Below are positions 1 through 7,825 of a stretch of DNA of 37,348 nt, piece after piece (positions within the stretch are counted from its first letter, which is position 1; each line of letters begins with the position of its first letter). A model generated the notes under the pieces. The model saw only the letters and a list, made by a program, of their open reading frames with translations, ran no database searches and had not been told where the DNA came from. Origin of the DNA: Magnetococcales bacterium (GTDB lineage: Bacteria; Pseudomonadota; Magnetococcia; Magnetococcales; UBA8363); NCBI GenBank assembly GCA_015228925.1, contig JADGCQ010000029.1, forward strand, positions 1 to 37,348, read 5' to 3'. A program made the position numbers and the translations under genes.

Positions 1-91
1 CTTTTAAAAGTCAAAACCAAAACCTTATTTTTAATTTATTTATATATTTTTAAAAAAATCAAAGTCAAAAGAAAAGTCAAAAGAAAAACCT
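1..91. repeat. AT-rich end with short direct repeats
   Basis: Very AT-rich stretch downstream of the last phage gene on the minus strand. The word AAAGTCAAAA occurs at about 61 and 73, with a close relative near 7. It could be part of the phage intergenic or origin region, or simply low-complexity sequence. The prophage continues beyond the left edge, so its role cannot be decided here. Confidence 0.3.
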
Positions 92-337
92 TCAATATCT
101 AAAATTTTCATCTCTAAGAACCAAAACAATGTCCTTACCAAAAGATTGAACAGCATTAAACGCAGAATCTAAAGATCGAAACCTACGCCAACCCTTACGC
201 CGGTCCCAACCCTCCAAAATGCCATCGTCACCATTGTTCAAAAAATATTTTACAAAAACACCATGTCTACAACAAATAATATGAAAATCAACAATGACAC
301 CTTGTTTGAACAATTTTAAAATATCTTCCTTCCTCAT
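92..337 (-). CDS. Hypothetical 81-aa inovirus protein
   Basis: Small soluble, basic protein of unknown function. Its ATG overlaps the stop of the secretin gene (ATGA), so it belongs to the phage morphogenesis operon and is probably translationally coupled. It has no signal peptide or membrane segment. The visible features are a pair of cysteines near residues 22-23 and a Trp/Arg-rich stretch (GWDRRKGWRRFRSLDSA, about residues 43-59) followed by an amphipathic helix. A nucleic-acid or replication role is possible but not shown. I do not recognise a family with certainty. Confidence 0.7.
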   Translation of the reverse strand: MRKEDILKLFKQGVIVDFHIICCRHGVFVKYFLNNGDDGILEGWDRRKGWRRFRSLDSAFNAVQSFGKDIVLVLRDENFRY

Positions 338-1959
338 TGCCGAGCCTCCAAATCGATAATCTCTGGTCTCAAAGACACAACCAAGTTGCGCGTTACATGA
401 TTCGAAATCCGACTAGTAAAGATTTCCCCAAAAATCGGGATATCACCCAAAATCGGAACTTTCTCGACACGACTCCCAACCTCCTTCGATTTAAGCCCCC
501 CCAGAAACAGAGTTTGCCCCGAAGGAACCAAAACAGTCGTCTCAATGGATTTTTTGTCAGTGATCAGATCCACGGCCCCTATTGACTCAGGAGCAACACT
601 TGATACCTCCTGCTTGACCACCAACAACACAACCCCCTCACGCTCAACGCTGGCCCGAATTTCAAGAGATACCCCAACATTCTCCCGAGTCACAGCCCGC
701 ACATCCCGCCCGCCTGGAGACTCCTGTACGGCACCAAGAAACGGAACAGTTTGGCCAACCAAAATTTTACCCACTTGCCCATTCAAGACAGTAAGAATCG
801 GAGACGACAAAACCTCACCATCGGAAACCCAAGACTCGGCACTAACCGACCCGGAGAAATCCCCACGAGTAAGACCCAAAAAAATCCCAGAACCAGGAAC
901 CGAAAGCACATCCGAACCCCCACCACCCAAAACCGCTTGCATCATCCCCCCCGTGGATCCCAACGAGGCCCCCAGTGAAGCAAACGACGAATCCGAGATT
1001 TGGGCAATGGTCGCCTGTACCCGGATTTGCACATCAGAGCCATTGGCAGCAGCAATCACACCGGACACCTTATCCACTTCGCCGGAAGGACCAGAGAGGA
1101 GCAAGCCATTTCGCCCAAAAAAATTGGCATAAACCCCCTGCCCCAGATCAGTGACCATCTGTTTGGCCTTTTCTCCATCAAGATTATGCAACCAGACAAT
1201 TTTCGTTTGCGACTCCCCTGGCTTATCAATCATGGCAATCGTAGCCCTGGCCATCATCCGCTCTTGAGGACTGCCAAAAACCAAAACCGCAGTATTCCAA
1301 TAATCTGGAATAACCCGAAACTGCGATTTGATTTGTTCGCCTTTTTCATTAACCTGCTGACCAAACCCCAAAGAATCCATCGCAATTTTCACCGAAACAT
1401 GCCTAACAGGTATTTTCTCAACGTCAATCATCAATGGCCGATCAATGCGTTTCATAAACAAAAGGAAATCAGAAACAGAAACATCACTACCAAAATAGAT
1501 AACAACCTTGCCAATCTTTTGGACGGATGCCGTTTTACCATAAACAGTCTTCAAAACTTCCAGAGTCGATTCAGGATCAAGCCAGGACAAAGTGTAAACC
1601 CCAATTTTCTCAGAATTTAACGAAACACCGGAATCCAAAATGGAAGATATCCGGTAAAAACCATCCTTGACGGGATCTAAAGACAATCCGAGTTCAGACA
1701 AAGCAACTTCGAAAGCAGGAATGATATCAAAAACTCTACCACGCCAGGACCAGGACACCCTTATCTTTCCAGAACTAAAAACAAAATGTTTACCAGTCAA
1801 CTCAGAAACCAAATAAACCACATCATTCAAAGGAGAATCACGGAAATCAAAATTATACACATCCGACGGTTTTACATCTTTACCATAACAAATATGAGCC
1901 AAAAAAAAAGAAGAAAAAAAGAGAATAAAAAAAAATGGATTACAAATCTTGCTTTTCAT
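334..1959 (-). CDS. Inovirus secretin (pIV-like outer-membrane channel)
   Basis: Forms the outer-membrane pore through which the filamentous phage leaves the cell. The 541-aa protein starts with a signal peptide (MKSKICNPFFF... to about residue 26), followed by periplasmic N-domains and a C-terminal secretin domain. The secretin signature is clear near the end: VPSGQTLFLGGL, then VPILGDIPIFGEIF. I chose the ATG at 1959 rather than one 13 codons upstream because it opens the signal peptide and has a G-rich stretch just upstream. The start overlaps the end of the Zot/pI gene by 20 bases, the usual pI-pIV neighbourhood. Encoding its own secretin means the phage need not borrow a host secretin as CTXphi does. 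Confidence 0.93.
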   Translation of the reverse strand: MKSKICNPFFFILFFSSFFLAHICYGKDVKPSDVYNFDFRDSPLNDVVYLVSELTGKHFVFSSGKIRVSWSWRGRVFDIIPAFEVALSELGLSLDPVKDGFYRISSILDSGVSLNSEKIGVYTLSWLDPESTLEVLKTVYGKTASVQKIGKVVIYFGSDVSVSDFLLFMKRIDRPLMIDVEKIPVRHVSVKIAMDSLGFGQQVNEKGEQIKSQFRVIPDYWNTAVLVFGSPQERMMARATIAMIDKPGESQTKIVWLHNLDGEKAKQMVTDLGQGVYANFFGRNGLLLSGPSGEVDKVSGVIAAANGSDVQIRVQATIAQISDSSFASLGASLGSTGGMMQAVLGGGGSDVLSVPGSGIFLGLTRGDFSGSVSAESWVSDGEVLSSPILTVLNGQVGKILVGQTVPFLGAVQESPGGRDVRAVTRENVGVSLEIRASVEREGVVLLVVKQEVSSVAPESIGAVDLITDKKSIETTVLVPSGQTLFLGGLKSKEVGSRVEKVPILGDIPIFGEIFTSRISNHVTRNLVVSLRPEIIDLEARQ

Positions 1960-3103
1960 CCACGACCCCCCGGCACCGAACAAAAACATGCGTTTCACGT
2001 GAATCCTTCAAATCAACCAAACATCTGGATAAATAAGTAACAGAATAGCCCAATTTTTCAACAACAGACTGATCAACAACTGGTCCCAAAATTTCACCAT
2101 CACGAATCAATTCAAACTGATAATAACCAACACCAGATTTTTCATAATACCCAACAATGGAAACAGTATCCTGACCTAAAAGGTCAAACGAATTAACAGG
2201 TACACCACCAGGAGTATCACCAGACGGATGACCATTTTTACCAGAAGAAAGAACAGCTTTTTTATCCATCCCTTTTTCTGAGGTTGCTGAATCACCAGAT
2301 CTTGCTCGACGATCTTCTTTGGCCCGGAAAAACGAAGGCAATCCTTGATAAAGTACAAAAATCCAAACAGAAAAGAAAATCGCCATAAGAAAAAGAAAAC
2401 GACCCGATTTCCAAAATGGCGTACCCGAGCTTGAATCACTCACGACCCCCGTTTTTGTTGATTGATAAAGATCAAAAACATAAGCAGGTACTTTCTTGGG
2501 ATTAACCTGCATGAAATGAGATTCTATGGCAGATCGAGAAGCCATATGGATTGCCTCCATATATCGACCCCTGATGCCATTGACAGCCATATTTTTGTGG
2601 TAGTGGGCAGTCTCACAGACAGCCCGAATATCCTTACGTAATTGGCCTATATCCTGACAGGTAAGTACCATATCCCAATTAAAATGCCGGTGCCGCTGAA
2701 ATGCATCCTTAAATCCCTTTGGCCGCCGATCCGCTTGAGCAGCATCAGGACCACCCGGATAATCCAACAGTTTTAAAGCAACATCTTTCCAATCCTCAGG
2801 CCAAACATCTTGAGCCTCATCGATCAACAGGAAAGCCCCATCAGGCACCCAATGGAACCATCGAGCAAGCCGATTCAAACCATCCTCAGAATCGGAATCG
2901 ACCCAAATAATTTCAAACGTTGGAGGAACTTTTCGTTTTTTAAAATTTGACTCCAAAACATCACGAACACGGTCAGTATTATCCAGCCCCCGAACATTGG
3001 TAACCAAAACGCGACCTTGAAAAATCTGTTCAACAACATCATCAGCAATCGCCCCACTAGTCTTATAAGCACCCGGAGCACCATGATGTACTTTGATGGA
3101 CAT
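1940..3103 (-). CDS. Zot/pI-like inovirus assembly ATPase
   Basis: Inner-membrane ATPase that drives extrusion of filamentous phage; family of phage f1 pI and CTXphi Zot (PF05707). The N-terminal cytoplasmic domain has a Walker A motif GAPGAYKTS (residues 8-16) and a Walker B motif FLLIDEAQD (91-99). A single membrane segment lies at about 235-254, followed by a roughly 130-residue periplasmic tail that would meet the secretin. At 387 aa it is normal length. It lies between the pVI-like gene (7 bases upstream) and the secretin gene. This is the strongest single marker that the left part of the window is an inovirus. Confidence 0.95.
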   Translation of the reverse strand: MSIKVHHGAPGAYKTSGAIADDVVEQIFQGRVLVTNVRGLDNTDRVRDVLESNFKKRKVPPTFEIIWVDSDSEDGLNRLARWFHWVPDGAFLLIDEAQDVWPEDWKDVALKLLDYPGGPDAAQADRRPKGFKDAFQRHRHFNWDMVLTCQDIGQLRKDIRAVCETAHYHKNMAVNGIRGRYMEAIHMASRSAIESHFMQVNPKKVPAYVFDLYQSTKTGVVSDSSSGTPFWKSGRFLFLMAIFFSVWIFVLYQGLPSFFRAKEDRRARSGDSATSEKGMDKKAVLSSGKNGHPSGDTPGGVPVNSFDLLGQDTVSIVGYYEKSGVGYYQFELIRDGEILGPVVDQSVVEKLGYSVTYLSRCLVDLKDSRETHVFVRCRGVVDEKQDL

Positions 3104-3110
3104 TAAGAAA

Positions 3111-3467
3111 TCACCTCACAAAAGGAATCAAACCAATAATAAACCTTGTCCCATATGCGCCAGTAATTAATGCAACAGATTCAGGAATTCTAAAAAATGT
3201 CAAAGTTTGAATAACTTCATTTGGTAAAAAACCCCATGCGTAAACAACATCAGACTGATATGAAATACCACTAAATATAGCAAAAATCCTATCATCAACT
3301 AATTCAACAGACCAAGTAAGAATTTCATAATACCAAACCGTTAAATTACCGATAAAATACTGATTAGCACTTGTAAAAAATTCAATTATACCAGTACCAA
3401 AAAACCAAACAATCCAATCATAAAATGACAACATTGTATTCCAAATTGATTCAAGCCACTCACCCAT
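3111..3467 (-). CDS. pVI-like minor coat / membrane protein
   Basis: A 118-aa hydrophobic protein directly upstream of the Zot/pI gene, the place of the pVI minor tail protein in inoviruses (DUF2523 in many of them). The start at 3467 is supported by AGGAG eight bases upstream. The sequence has several hydrophobic stretches (WIVWFFGTGIIEFF near 18-31, VALITGAYGTRFIIGLIPFV near the C-terminus) and is rich in Trp, Tyr and Phe. pVI-type proteins cap the end of the virion together with pIII. The assignment rests on position, size and topology rather than on recognisable sequence identity. Confidence 0.7.
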   Translation of the reverse strand: MGEWLESIWNTMLSFYDWIVWFFGTGIIEFFTSANQYFIGNLTVWYYEILTWSVELVDDRIFAIFSGISYQSDVVYAWGFLPNEVIQTLTFFRIPESVALITGAYGTRFIIGLIPFVR

Positions 3468-3471
3468 AACA

Positions 3472-3768
3472 CTAACTCCTAAAGACAATTGATAAAGCAC
3501 TTACAGAAGCAATTAAAAGAACCCCTTGGCCAACATAAGAAAAAGAGTCAGAAAATTGAGAAAGACACAAAGTTACCTGACCTCCAAATGGAAAATACCA
3601 AGTATCAAAACAAGGCAACACAGAAGAACCAGACAAATTTACAGAAGATATTCCAGTAATTGTACTATACAAATGTTCCAAAGAATAAGAATAAGCTAAC
3701 TTTGCAGAATTAACTTCAGAAACCAAGCTTGTAAGATCCAAACTCATTGAAAATCCAGGATCAGACAC
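3472..3768 (-). CDS. Small membrane protein paralogous to the pIII C-terminal anchor
   Basis: A 98-aa protein with a hydrophobic C-terminus (GVLLIASVSALSIVF). I chose the GTG at 3768 because GGAGG lies seven bases upstream; this start overlaps the end of the pIII gene by eight bases. The body resembles the last ~90 residues of the neighbouring pIII-like protein: both have a helical segment, then LPCF-x2-W, then about ten residues, CL, and a terminal membrane helix. In pIII the line is LPCFGPW...SVCLDSLS; here it is LPCFDTW...TLCLSQFS. It is therefore likely a minor tail protein that arose by duplication of the pIII anchor domain. Function is inferred. Confidence 0.75.
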   Translation of the reverse strand: MSDPGFSMSLDLTSLVSEVNSAKLAYSYSLEHLYSTITGISSVNLSGSSVLPCFDTWYFPFGGQVTLCLSQFSDSFSYVGQGVLLIASVSALSIVFRS

Positions 3769-5650
3769 GTTTTTTCCTCCGAGTTCTATATGCACCAAAA
3801 ACAATGCCAATTGAAAACAAACCAAAAACAAAAGGAAATAAATATCTTAAAATAGAAAGTTGTCCAGATAAAGAATCCAAACAAACTGAAATTGAATTAC
3901 CAAGAATATCCCAAGGGCCAAAGCATGGAAGAATTCCATCAACACCAGGATCAGAAAATTCAAAAAGAGAAATACCATGAAATTTTTGCAAAGCAGTCAA
4001 ATACTCCCCCCGAGCCTGAGAAATACGACCGGAAAGATCGGGGAAAGAACCATTAAACCCCGTCTGATAAAAGAAAGAAGATGGAGCAGGACCAAGACAT
4101 TGATTCACATCAGGATCAGCATCAAAAACAAAACCATCCTGCTCACAGCGACAAACATTTTGTGACTCATCAAAAATCAAAGCAACTTGCTCACAACGAC
4201 AGGTACCAGATTCAACAATGGAATCAGACGGGCATACAGCCTTACACTCGCCACTATCCCAACGGCCTGGGGATCCTGCTGGACACTCGCAATAAGCCGT
4301 GGTATTGGGACACACACATTGCCCATCGGCCCCCGGCACATGACCTGGACCGCAATCACCACCACACGTACCATCCGCATTGACCCGCTCACCGGGTTGA
4401 CATACATCCTCATCTGTAACAGGACTCAACCCATCTCCGGTTAACCAGACACCACCAACATTAATTCCCTCACCGAGATTTCCACCACCGCCACTACCTG
4501 GACCATTAGCATTTATCTCACCAGTCGCAACTTGACTAACAACATCGCCTACAACATTATAAGTAGTACTAAGTTCCATAGTAGATGTAACAGCAGTACC
4601 ATATAATACTTGAGTAGGAACACTCGAAAATTTTTGAGTAACAATTAAATTAGACGAAACAGATGACTTTTTAACAGTAATTGTACCAGATCCAAATCGC
4701 TTATCAACAATAGGGACACTAACTTGAGTGGAAGAAACAACAGAATCAGACGTTTGATCAGGATCATTCATACTCTTAAATCCACCAGAATAATCATAAA
4801 CAAAATCAAGTTTTCTATCACCACCATTAAATTCGTCCAAAACGCAAACACCAGAATCGTTAAGGTGCATATTCGATTTACACCGTTCTACTTGAGGAGA
4901 ATCAAGAACGGGATAAACAGTGAAATACGCTCTAGAAAATGCGCCATCAGCCTCATTTGCCGATGATAGACCTGTAATACAACAACCATTCGACCCCTCG
5001 TAACCATATAGCCCAGACCAAGCAAAACTAACTGTAGTACTATTTTGTCTTTTAACAATTTTATCAAGATAAGCAGGACCACCCCTGTCAGACCAACGAG
5101 GAGAACCAATATAGTACTCCTTCCCTAACGTAAAATTATATAATGGATAATCTTGACGATGAATAGGCAAGATAGTACTTTTTACAAAATCAACAGCTTC
5201 ATCAAAATTATTAAATTCGTATCGTTGGTCAATATTGAGAATACAACCACCCCAAGGACAAGCACTAAAAGATTGACGAGTATAAGGACCAACATATACT
5301 CGCCCCTCAGCAACAGGAGAACTACCAACGGAAGAAATTTTTTCAGATTCTACTTTACGCACAGTCATCTCAACAATTTGTTCACCGACAGGAGCAGGAG
5401 AAGCACCAGAAGATTGAATCGAAGAACGATTTTTATCGTCAGATGGATTCTGTAACTCAATAGTAAAAAAAACAGGATTATCTAAATCAGGATTAAACCA
5501 ATCATAAATAAAAATAAAAGACAATTGAAGAAAAATAGCAGCCTGGAATGAAATAAGTATAGGTGCAAGAGCCTCAGAATCTTTCCTTGGAAAAAATAAA
5601 AGAGAAAAAACAATCAAAAATACCAAAAATATTTTCTGATTTTTTTTCAT
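3761..5650 (-). CDS. pIII-like adsorption protein (TspB-like), cysteine-rich
   Basis: Probable host-receptor binding protein at the virion tip. The 629-aa protein has a signal peptide (MKKNQKIFLVFLIVFSLLFF), a large N-terminal domain rich in Ser, Thr and Tyr, and a Gly-rich linker (GPGSGGGGNLG). A cysteine-rich stretch with repeated C-x-C and CxxG elements follows, resembling small EGF-like or TspB/VSK-type phage modules, then an LPCFGPW...CL anchor region and a C-terminal membrane helix ending in RTRRKKRV. The ATG at 5650 fits the signal peptide; a TTG 45 bases upstream would overlap the preceding small gene by four bases but lacks a clear ribosome site. Length and position match inovirus adsorption proteins, which are poorly conserved in sequence. 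Confidence 0.85.
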   Translation of the reverse strand: MKKNQKIFLVFLIVFSLLFFPRKDSEALAPILISFQAAIFLQLSFIFIYDWFNPDLDNPVFFTIELQNPSDDKNRSSIQSSGASPAPVGEQIVEMTVRKVESEKISSVGSSPVAEGRVYVGPYTRQSFSACPWGGCILNIDQRYEFNNFDEAVDFVKSTILPIHRQDYPLYNFTLGKEYYIGSPRWSDRGGPAYLDKIVKRQNSTTVSFAWSGLYGYEGSNGCCITGLSSANEADGAFSRAYFTVYPVLDSPQVERCKSNMHLNDSGVCVLDEFNGGDRKLDFVYDYSGGFKSMNDPDQTSDSVVSSTQVSVPIVDKRFGSGTITVKKSSVSSNLIVTQKFSSVPTQVLYGTAVTSTMELSTTYNVVGDVVSQVATGEINANGPGSGGGGNLGEGINVGGVWLTGDGLSPVTDEDVCQPGERVNADGTCGGDCGPGHVPGADGQCVCPNTTAYCECPAGSPGRWDSGECKAVCPSDSIVESGTCRCEQVALIFDESQNVCRCEQDGFVFDADPDVNQCLGPAPSSFFYQTGFNGSFPDLSGRISQARGEYLTALQKFHGISLFEFSDPGVDGILPCFGPWDILGNSISVCLDSLSGQLSILRYLFPFVFGLFSIGIVFGAYRTRRKKRV

Positions 5651-5691
5651 ATGAAAACACCAAACAGACAGATCAAGGCTTAAGATTAAAT

Positions 5692-5793
5692 TCAACCGAA
5701 GTAAAGATAAAGTTCACCAAAAAAAGATCCAACACAAAAACCAAGAAACCAAATAAATAAAACTCCAACTGTTTCACGAAAAATCTCAAACAT
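5692..5793 (-). CDS. 33-aa inovirus membrane protein (pVII/pIX-sized)
   Basis: Very short gene with a single hydrophobic helix (VGVLFIWFLGFCVGSFFG). Its ATG is preceded at the right distance by GAGGAG. Size, one membrane span and position between the major coat and pIII genes match the small minor coat proteins of inoviruses (pVII and pIX of f1 are about 32-33 aa). The preceding 51-aa gene ends inside its ribosome site, so the two are probably coupled. No sequence homology can be claimed at this length. Confidence 0.72.
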   Translation of the reverse strand: MFEIFRETVGVLFIWFLGFCVGSFFGELYLYFG

Positions 5794-5804
5794 TCACTTT
5801 CTCC

Positions 5805-5960
5805 TCAAGGAAAAACCATAATAAAAAACCAATAAAAAAAAGAAGAAAAAAAATAAAGAATAAAAAAAGAAAACAAAAAAACAACCGATACAATTCCACC
5901 CCAAATAAAATAAAAAAATGGCCAGCCAATAATTTCTAAAATTTTCAAATTATTTTCCAT
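5805..5960 (-). CDS. 51-aa inovirus membrane protein
   Basis: Short Phe/Trp-rich protein: a soluble MENNLKILEIIGW start, then nearly continuous hydrophobic sequence to the end (IVSVVFLFSFFILYFF and further). The start ATG at 5960 has GGGGTGG upstream at somewhat long spacing. The stop TGA overlaps the GAGGAG ribosome site of the 33-aa gene that follows. It lies just after the coat-gene terminator, so it is probably expressed by readthrough at lower level, as expected for a minor coat or assembly protein. Function unknown. Confidence 0.62.
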   Translation of the reverse strand: MENNLKILEIIGWPFFYFIWGGIVSVVFLFSFFILYFFSSFFYWFFIMVFP

Positions 5961-5982
5961 TTATTCTACTTTTCCACCCCTG

Positions 5983-6007
5983 AAAAAGGGACCGAAAAAA
6001 GGCCCCT
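5983..6007 (-). terminator. Rho-independent terminator after major coat gene
   Basis: On the minus strand AGGGGCC (6007-6001), a seven-base loop and GGTCCCT (5993-5987) form a seven-base-pair stem with one G-T pair, followed by a run of T. It sits directly downstream of the major coat gene. In f1-type phages a terminator here lets coat mRNA accumulate far above the tail and assembly genes. Confidence 0.75.
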
Positions 6008-6036
6008 CTTTCGAAAACATCAAACCACCAGAAGAA

Positions 6037-6252
6037 CTACAACTTGCGCACCATTTTGATGACCAATCCGATCACGATCATCGTACAGATAGCAGCCACC
6101 ACGTAACCACCCACGGTAGTCGCATCCGCCGCAGCATCGGTAATGGCGGTCTGAGAGTCAGTCAGCAGATCCGCATGGGCAAGACCGGAAATCCCGATAA
6201 CCGACCCCAAACCAACAACACCAGCAGCAACCTTTTTAAACATCTTTTCCAT
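6037..6252 (-). CDS. Major coat protein pVIII precursor
   Basis: Coats the phage filament in thousands of copies. The precursor of 71 aa has a 27-residue signal peptide ending in GLAHA, which should be cut before DLLTDSQ. The 44-residue mature protein shows the classical three parts: an acidic, Ala-rich amphipathic N-terminus, a central membrane helix (GGYVVAAICTMIVIGLVI) and a basic C-terminus (KMVRKL) that would face the DNA. The ATG at 6252 has GGAGG seven bases upstream; an ATG 15 codons further up would add a non-signal extension. A terminator follows. Mature length is close to the 50 residues of f1 and 46 of Pf1 coat. Confidence 0.92.
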   Translation of the reverse strand: MEKMFKKVAAGVVGLGSVIGISGLAHADLLTDSQTAITDAAADATTVGGYVVAAICTMIVIGLVIKMVRKL

Positions 6253-6335
6253 TTCATCATCCTCCAAAAAGGGAATTATAGATAAGGGGTTTTCCACACA
6301 ATCTGGACGGAACCCCTTAAAAACCGTCCGAACTA

Positions 6336-6410
6336 CTAAATCATCACTCTCACACCAGAGATGAAAGCTAACGCAAGAGCAATACCGATCAAAACTTCAT
6401 TAAGAGGCAT
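6336..6410 (-). CDS. 24-aa phage membrane peptide
   Basis: Tiny gene between the two paralogous membrane proteins and the major coat gene. It encodes one hydrophobic helix (VLIGIALALAFISGVRV) with short polar ends. An AGAGAGGGGG ribosome site precedes the ATG. It fits a minor coat peptide, but at 24 codons the call rests only on ribosome site, position and hydrophobicity. Confidence 0.5.
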   Translation of the reverse strand: MPLNEVLIGIALALAFISGVRVMI

Positions 6411-6422
6411 AAAACCCCCTCT

Positions 6423-6686
6423 CTAAAAACGTCGAACCGCCGAGACTACCAAACCAACGCCAACACCAACGGCCCAAAGAAACAAAATGCCCGAAAAGAC
6501 GTAAGAAACAACGGACAGATCAAAATCTAACGGACGACGATCAACGGGCATCCATTTTGCGAGTTCCGGCATTTTCATAACAGATTGACAAGTCGGAAAC
6601 CCAGGAGTTAAGTTAGTATAATTACGACTAACAATGATTGGAGGAATGGTATCATCCAAATCACAAACAATATGCCATTCCATCAA
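6423..6686 (-). CDS. 87-aa single-span phage protein, paralogue of its upstream neighbour
   Basis: Small protein starting MMEWHIVC, with a polar region containing PPIIV and two cysteines, and a C-terminal membrane helix (VFSGILFLWAVGVGVGLVVSA) ending VRRF. It shares layout and motifs with the upstream 79-aa protein, which starts MAWHLVC, has PPPIV, and ends in a helix with a GxGxGL-like motif and VKRLN. The start overlaps that gene's stop (ATGA). Position between the ssDNA-binding and coat genes suggests a minor virion or membrane protein. No signal peptide is seen, so the N-terminus may stay outside the membrane as in other small phage coat proteins. Function inferred from position. Confidence 0.78.
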   Translation of the reverse strand: MMEWHIVCDLDDTIPPIIVSRNYTNLTPGFPTCQSVMKMPELAKWMPVDRRPLDFDLSVVSYVFSGILFLWAVGVGVGLVVSAVRRF

Positions 6687-6922
6687 TTTAACCTTTTAAC
6701 GACACGGATCATAAGACCAGTACCGCAACCAAGAACAAACAAAAAGATAACACCACCGAAAATCAAAGATAAAAGTTCAAAGTCAAAACTCAAAGGAGAA
6801 CTCTCAACCCAAGGTACCCATTGTGGCAAGATATTATTAACCGAGTTACAAAATGGAATCTGGCCAGATGTGACTATAGGTGGAGGTTGAGTTGTATACG
6901 GACAAACCAGATGCCAAGCCAT
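6683..6922 (-). CDS. 79-aa single-span phage protein, paralogue of its downstream neighbour
   Basis: Starts MAWHLVCPYTTQPPPIV and ends with a membrane helix (IFGGVIFLFVLGCGTGLMI) and a basic tail VVKRLN. The start at 6922 follows the ssDNA-binding gene stop by one base; a longer reading frame upstream would overlap that gene and is unlikely. With the next gene it forms a tandem pair of diverged copies. Probable minor coat or membrane protein of the inovirus; no function can be assigned from sequence. Confidence 0.75.
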   Translation of the reverse strand: MAWHLVCPYTTQPPPIVTSGQIPFCNSVNNILPQWVPWVESSPLSFDFELLSLIFGGVIFLFVLGCGTGLMIRVVKRLN

Positions 6923-6923
6923 A

Positions 6924-7220
6924 TCAAGACTTAACCTTTGCCTCAGAAACACCAACCACAAAAAGCGATGCTTTGCCACGACCGCCAGCCCGCAACTCAA
7001 CCTCAACATCGTACAAACCAGGGAACTTGCCGATAGCAGCAAATTTTTCAAACAAGGGGATTTCCATAGAAAAATTGATCACAGGACACCCTACTCTCGT
7101 CGGAGTGTTCTCAAAATCTGACAAAGCACTGACCCTGCCCATTTTCACATCCCGACCATCCTCGCCCTTAAACTCAAATTTTTCGACGCTGATCATGTTA
7201 ATCGTCATTTTCTGTTTCAT
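6924..7220 (-). CDS. Inovirus ssDNA-binding protein (pV-like)
   Basis: Probably coats the single-stranded phage genome before export and limits replication, like f1 pV. The 98-aa protein has the beta-rich, charged pattern of small phage OB-fold SSBs (MGRVSALSDFENTPTRVG, GLYDVEVELRAGGRG). I chose the ATG at 7220 because GGAG lies seven bases upstream and because the longer frame (to 7325) runs into the previous gene. It is the first of a close-packed series of genes leading to the coat gene, the usual SSB position. Family call from size, composition and context, not from catalytic motifs. Confidence 0.78.
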   Translation of the reverse strand: MKQKMTINMISVEKFEFKGEDGRDVKMGRVSALSDFENTPTRVGCPVINFSMEIPLFEKFAAIGKFPGLYDVEVELRAGGRGKASLFVVGVSEAKVKS

Positions 7221-7282
7221 TTTCTGTCTCCATTTGACCGCTTTATTTTTCATCCCCTGGGCAGTCGAACCAGAGGAATGGA

Positions 7283-7552
7283 CTAGACCAAACGATCCCG
7301 CAATTTTTTTACAACACCACTCCAAATAACCGGATTTCCACGTTCCAAAAGTTCACCAGCAGCTTCAATAAGAATTGTTGCAATCTTAGATTGCGACGGC
7401 ATTCCAGGACCGGAATGAATTTCGAGAACTTCACAAGCCCGCTCCGAGAGAAAAAGGGCTTTCTGTTTCAATCTTTTTTCCTGCTTTCCACGGTACCGCT
7501 GTTGTTTGGAAACCAACTCAACAGGAACAATTCCAAGGTCACTAGTTACCAT
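7283..7552 (-). CDS. Putative ribbon-helix-helix DNA-binding protein
   Basis: An 89-aa protein with a basic N-terminal half (KQQRYRGKQEKRLKQKA) followed by KALFLSERACEVLE, a Gly/Pro turn and SQSKIATILIEAAGELL. The strand-helix-turn-helix order with a conserved Ser/Gln-Ser start of the second helix resembles ribbon-helix-helix regulators such as Arc and CopG. It lies between the excisionase-like gene and the ssDNA-binding gene, so it could control phage gene expression or copy number. The assignment is a pattern judgement; it could also be a small replication protein. Confidence 0.6.
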   Translation of the reverse strand: MVTSDLGIVPVELVSKQQRYRGKQEKRLKQKALFLSERACEVLEIHSGPGMPSQSKIATILIEAAGELLERGNPVIWSGVVKKLRDRLV

Positions 7553-7614
7553 CTATCCTCCCCCTTCAACTGGACCCTTACCCACCCCAACTTCCAAACC
7601 ACATTTTTCAAGCC

Positions 7615-7818
7615 CTAGATTTTGTGATCTTGCTCCAAAGCATTTTTCGTAAGCAGTGCAACGTTGACCAACCGATATTTGCCCAAATCAAGAATAGGGA
7701 GATACCCTTTCTTGACCCACCCTCGGACAACATCAAGCGACACCCCCGTAACCTCCGCGAACCGCTCTTGCGTCATGTATGGCCCCGTCGGAGCTTGACG
7801 TATCTCGACTGATGACAT
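7615..7818 (-). CDS. Excisionase/MerR-like HTH protein
   Basis: A 67-aa protein with a single winged-helix HTH typical of phage excisionases and of small MerR-like regulators: YMTQERFAEVTGVSLDVVRGWVKKGYLP, the classic pattern of turn, GVS..TVRxWVxxG and a Pro after the wing helix, then LGKYRLVNVALL. It is transcribed divergently from the HTH repressor-like gene at 7951 across a repeat-rich control region. It may promote excision, or activate the phage operon as a Cox/Xis-type dual regulator. Family membership is fairly clear; role is inferred. Confidence 0.8.
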   Translation of the reverse strand: MSSVEIRQAPTGPYMTQERFAEVTGVSLDVVRGWVKKGYLPILDLGKYRLVNVALLTKNALEQDHKI

Positions 7819-7825
7819 AGCGTGT

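Noticed and set aside
334..1998. Plus-strand frames of 75-206 codons across the phage secretin gene
   Set aside because: They lie antisense to a secretin with signature motifs and lack ribosome sites.
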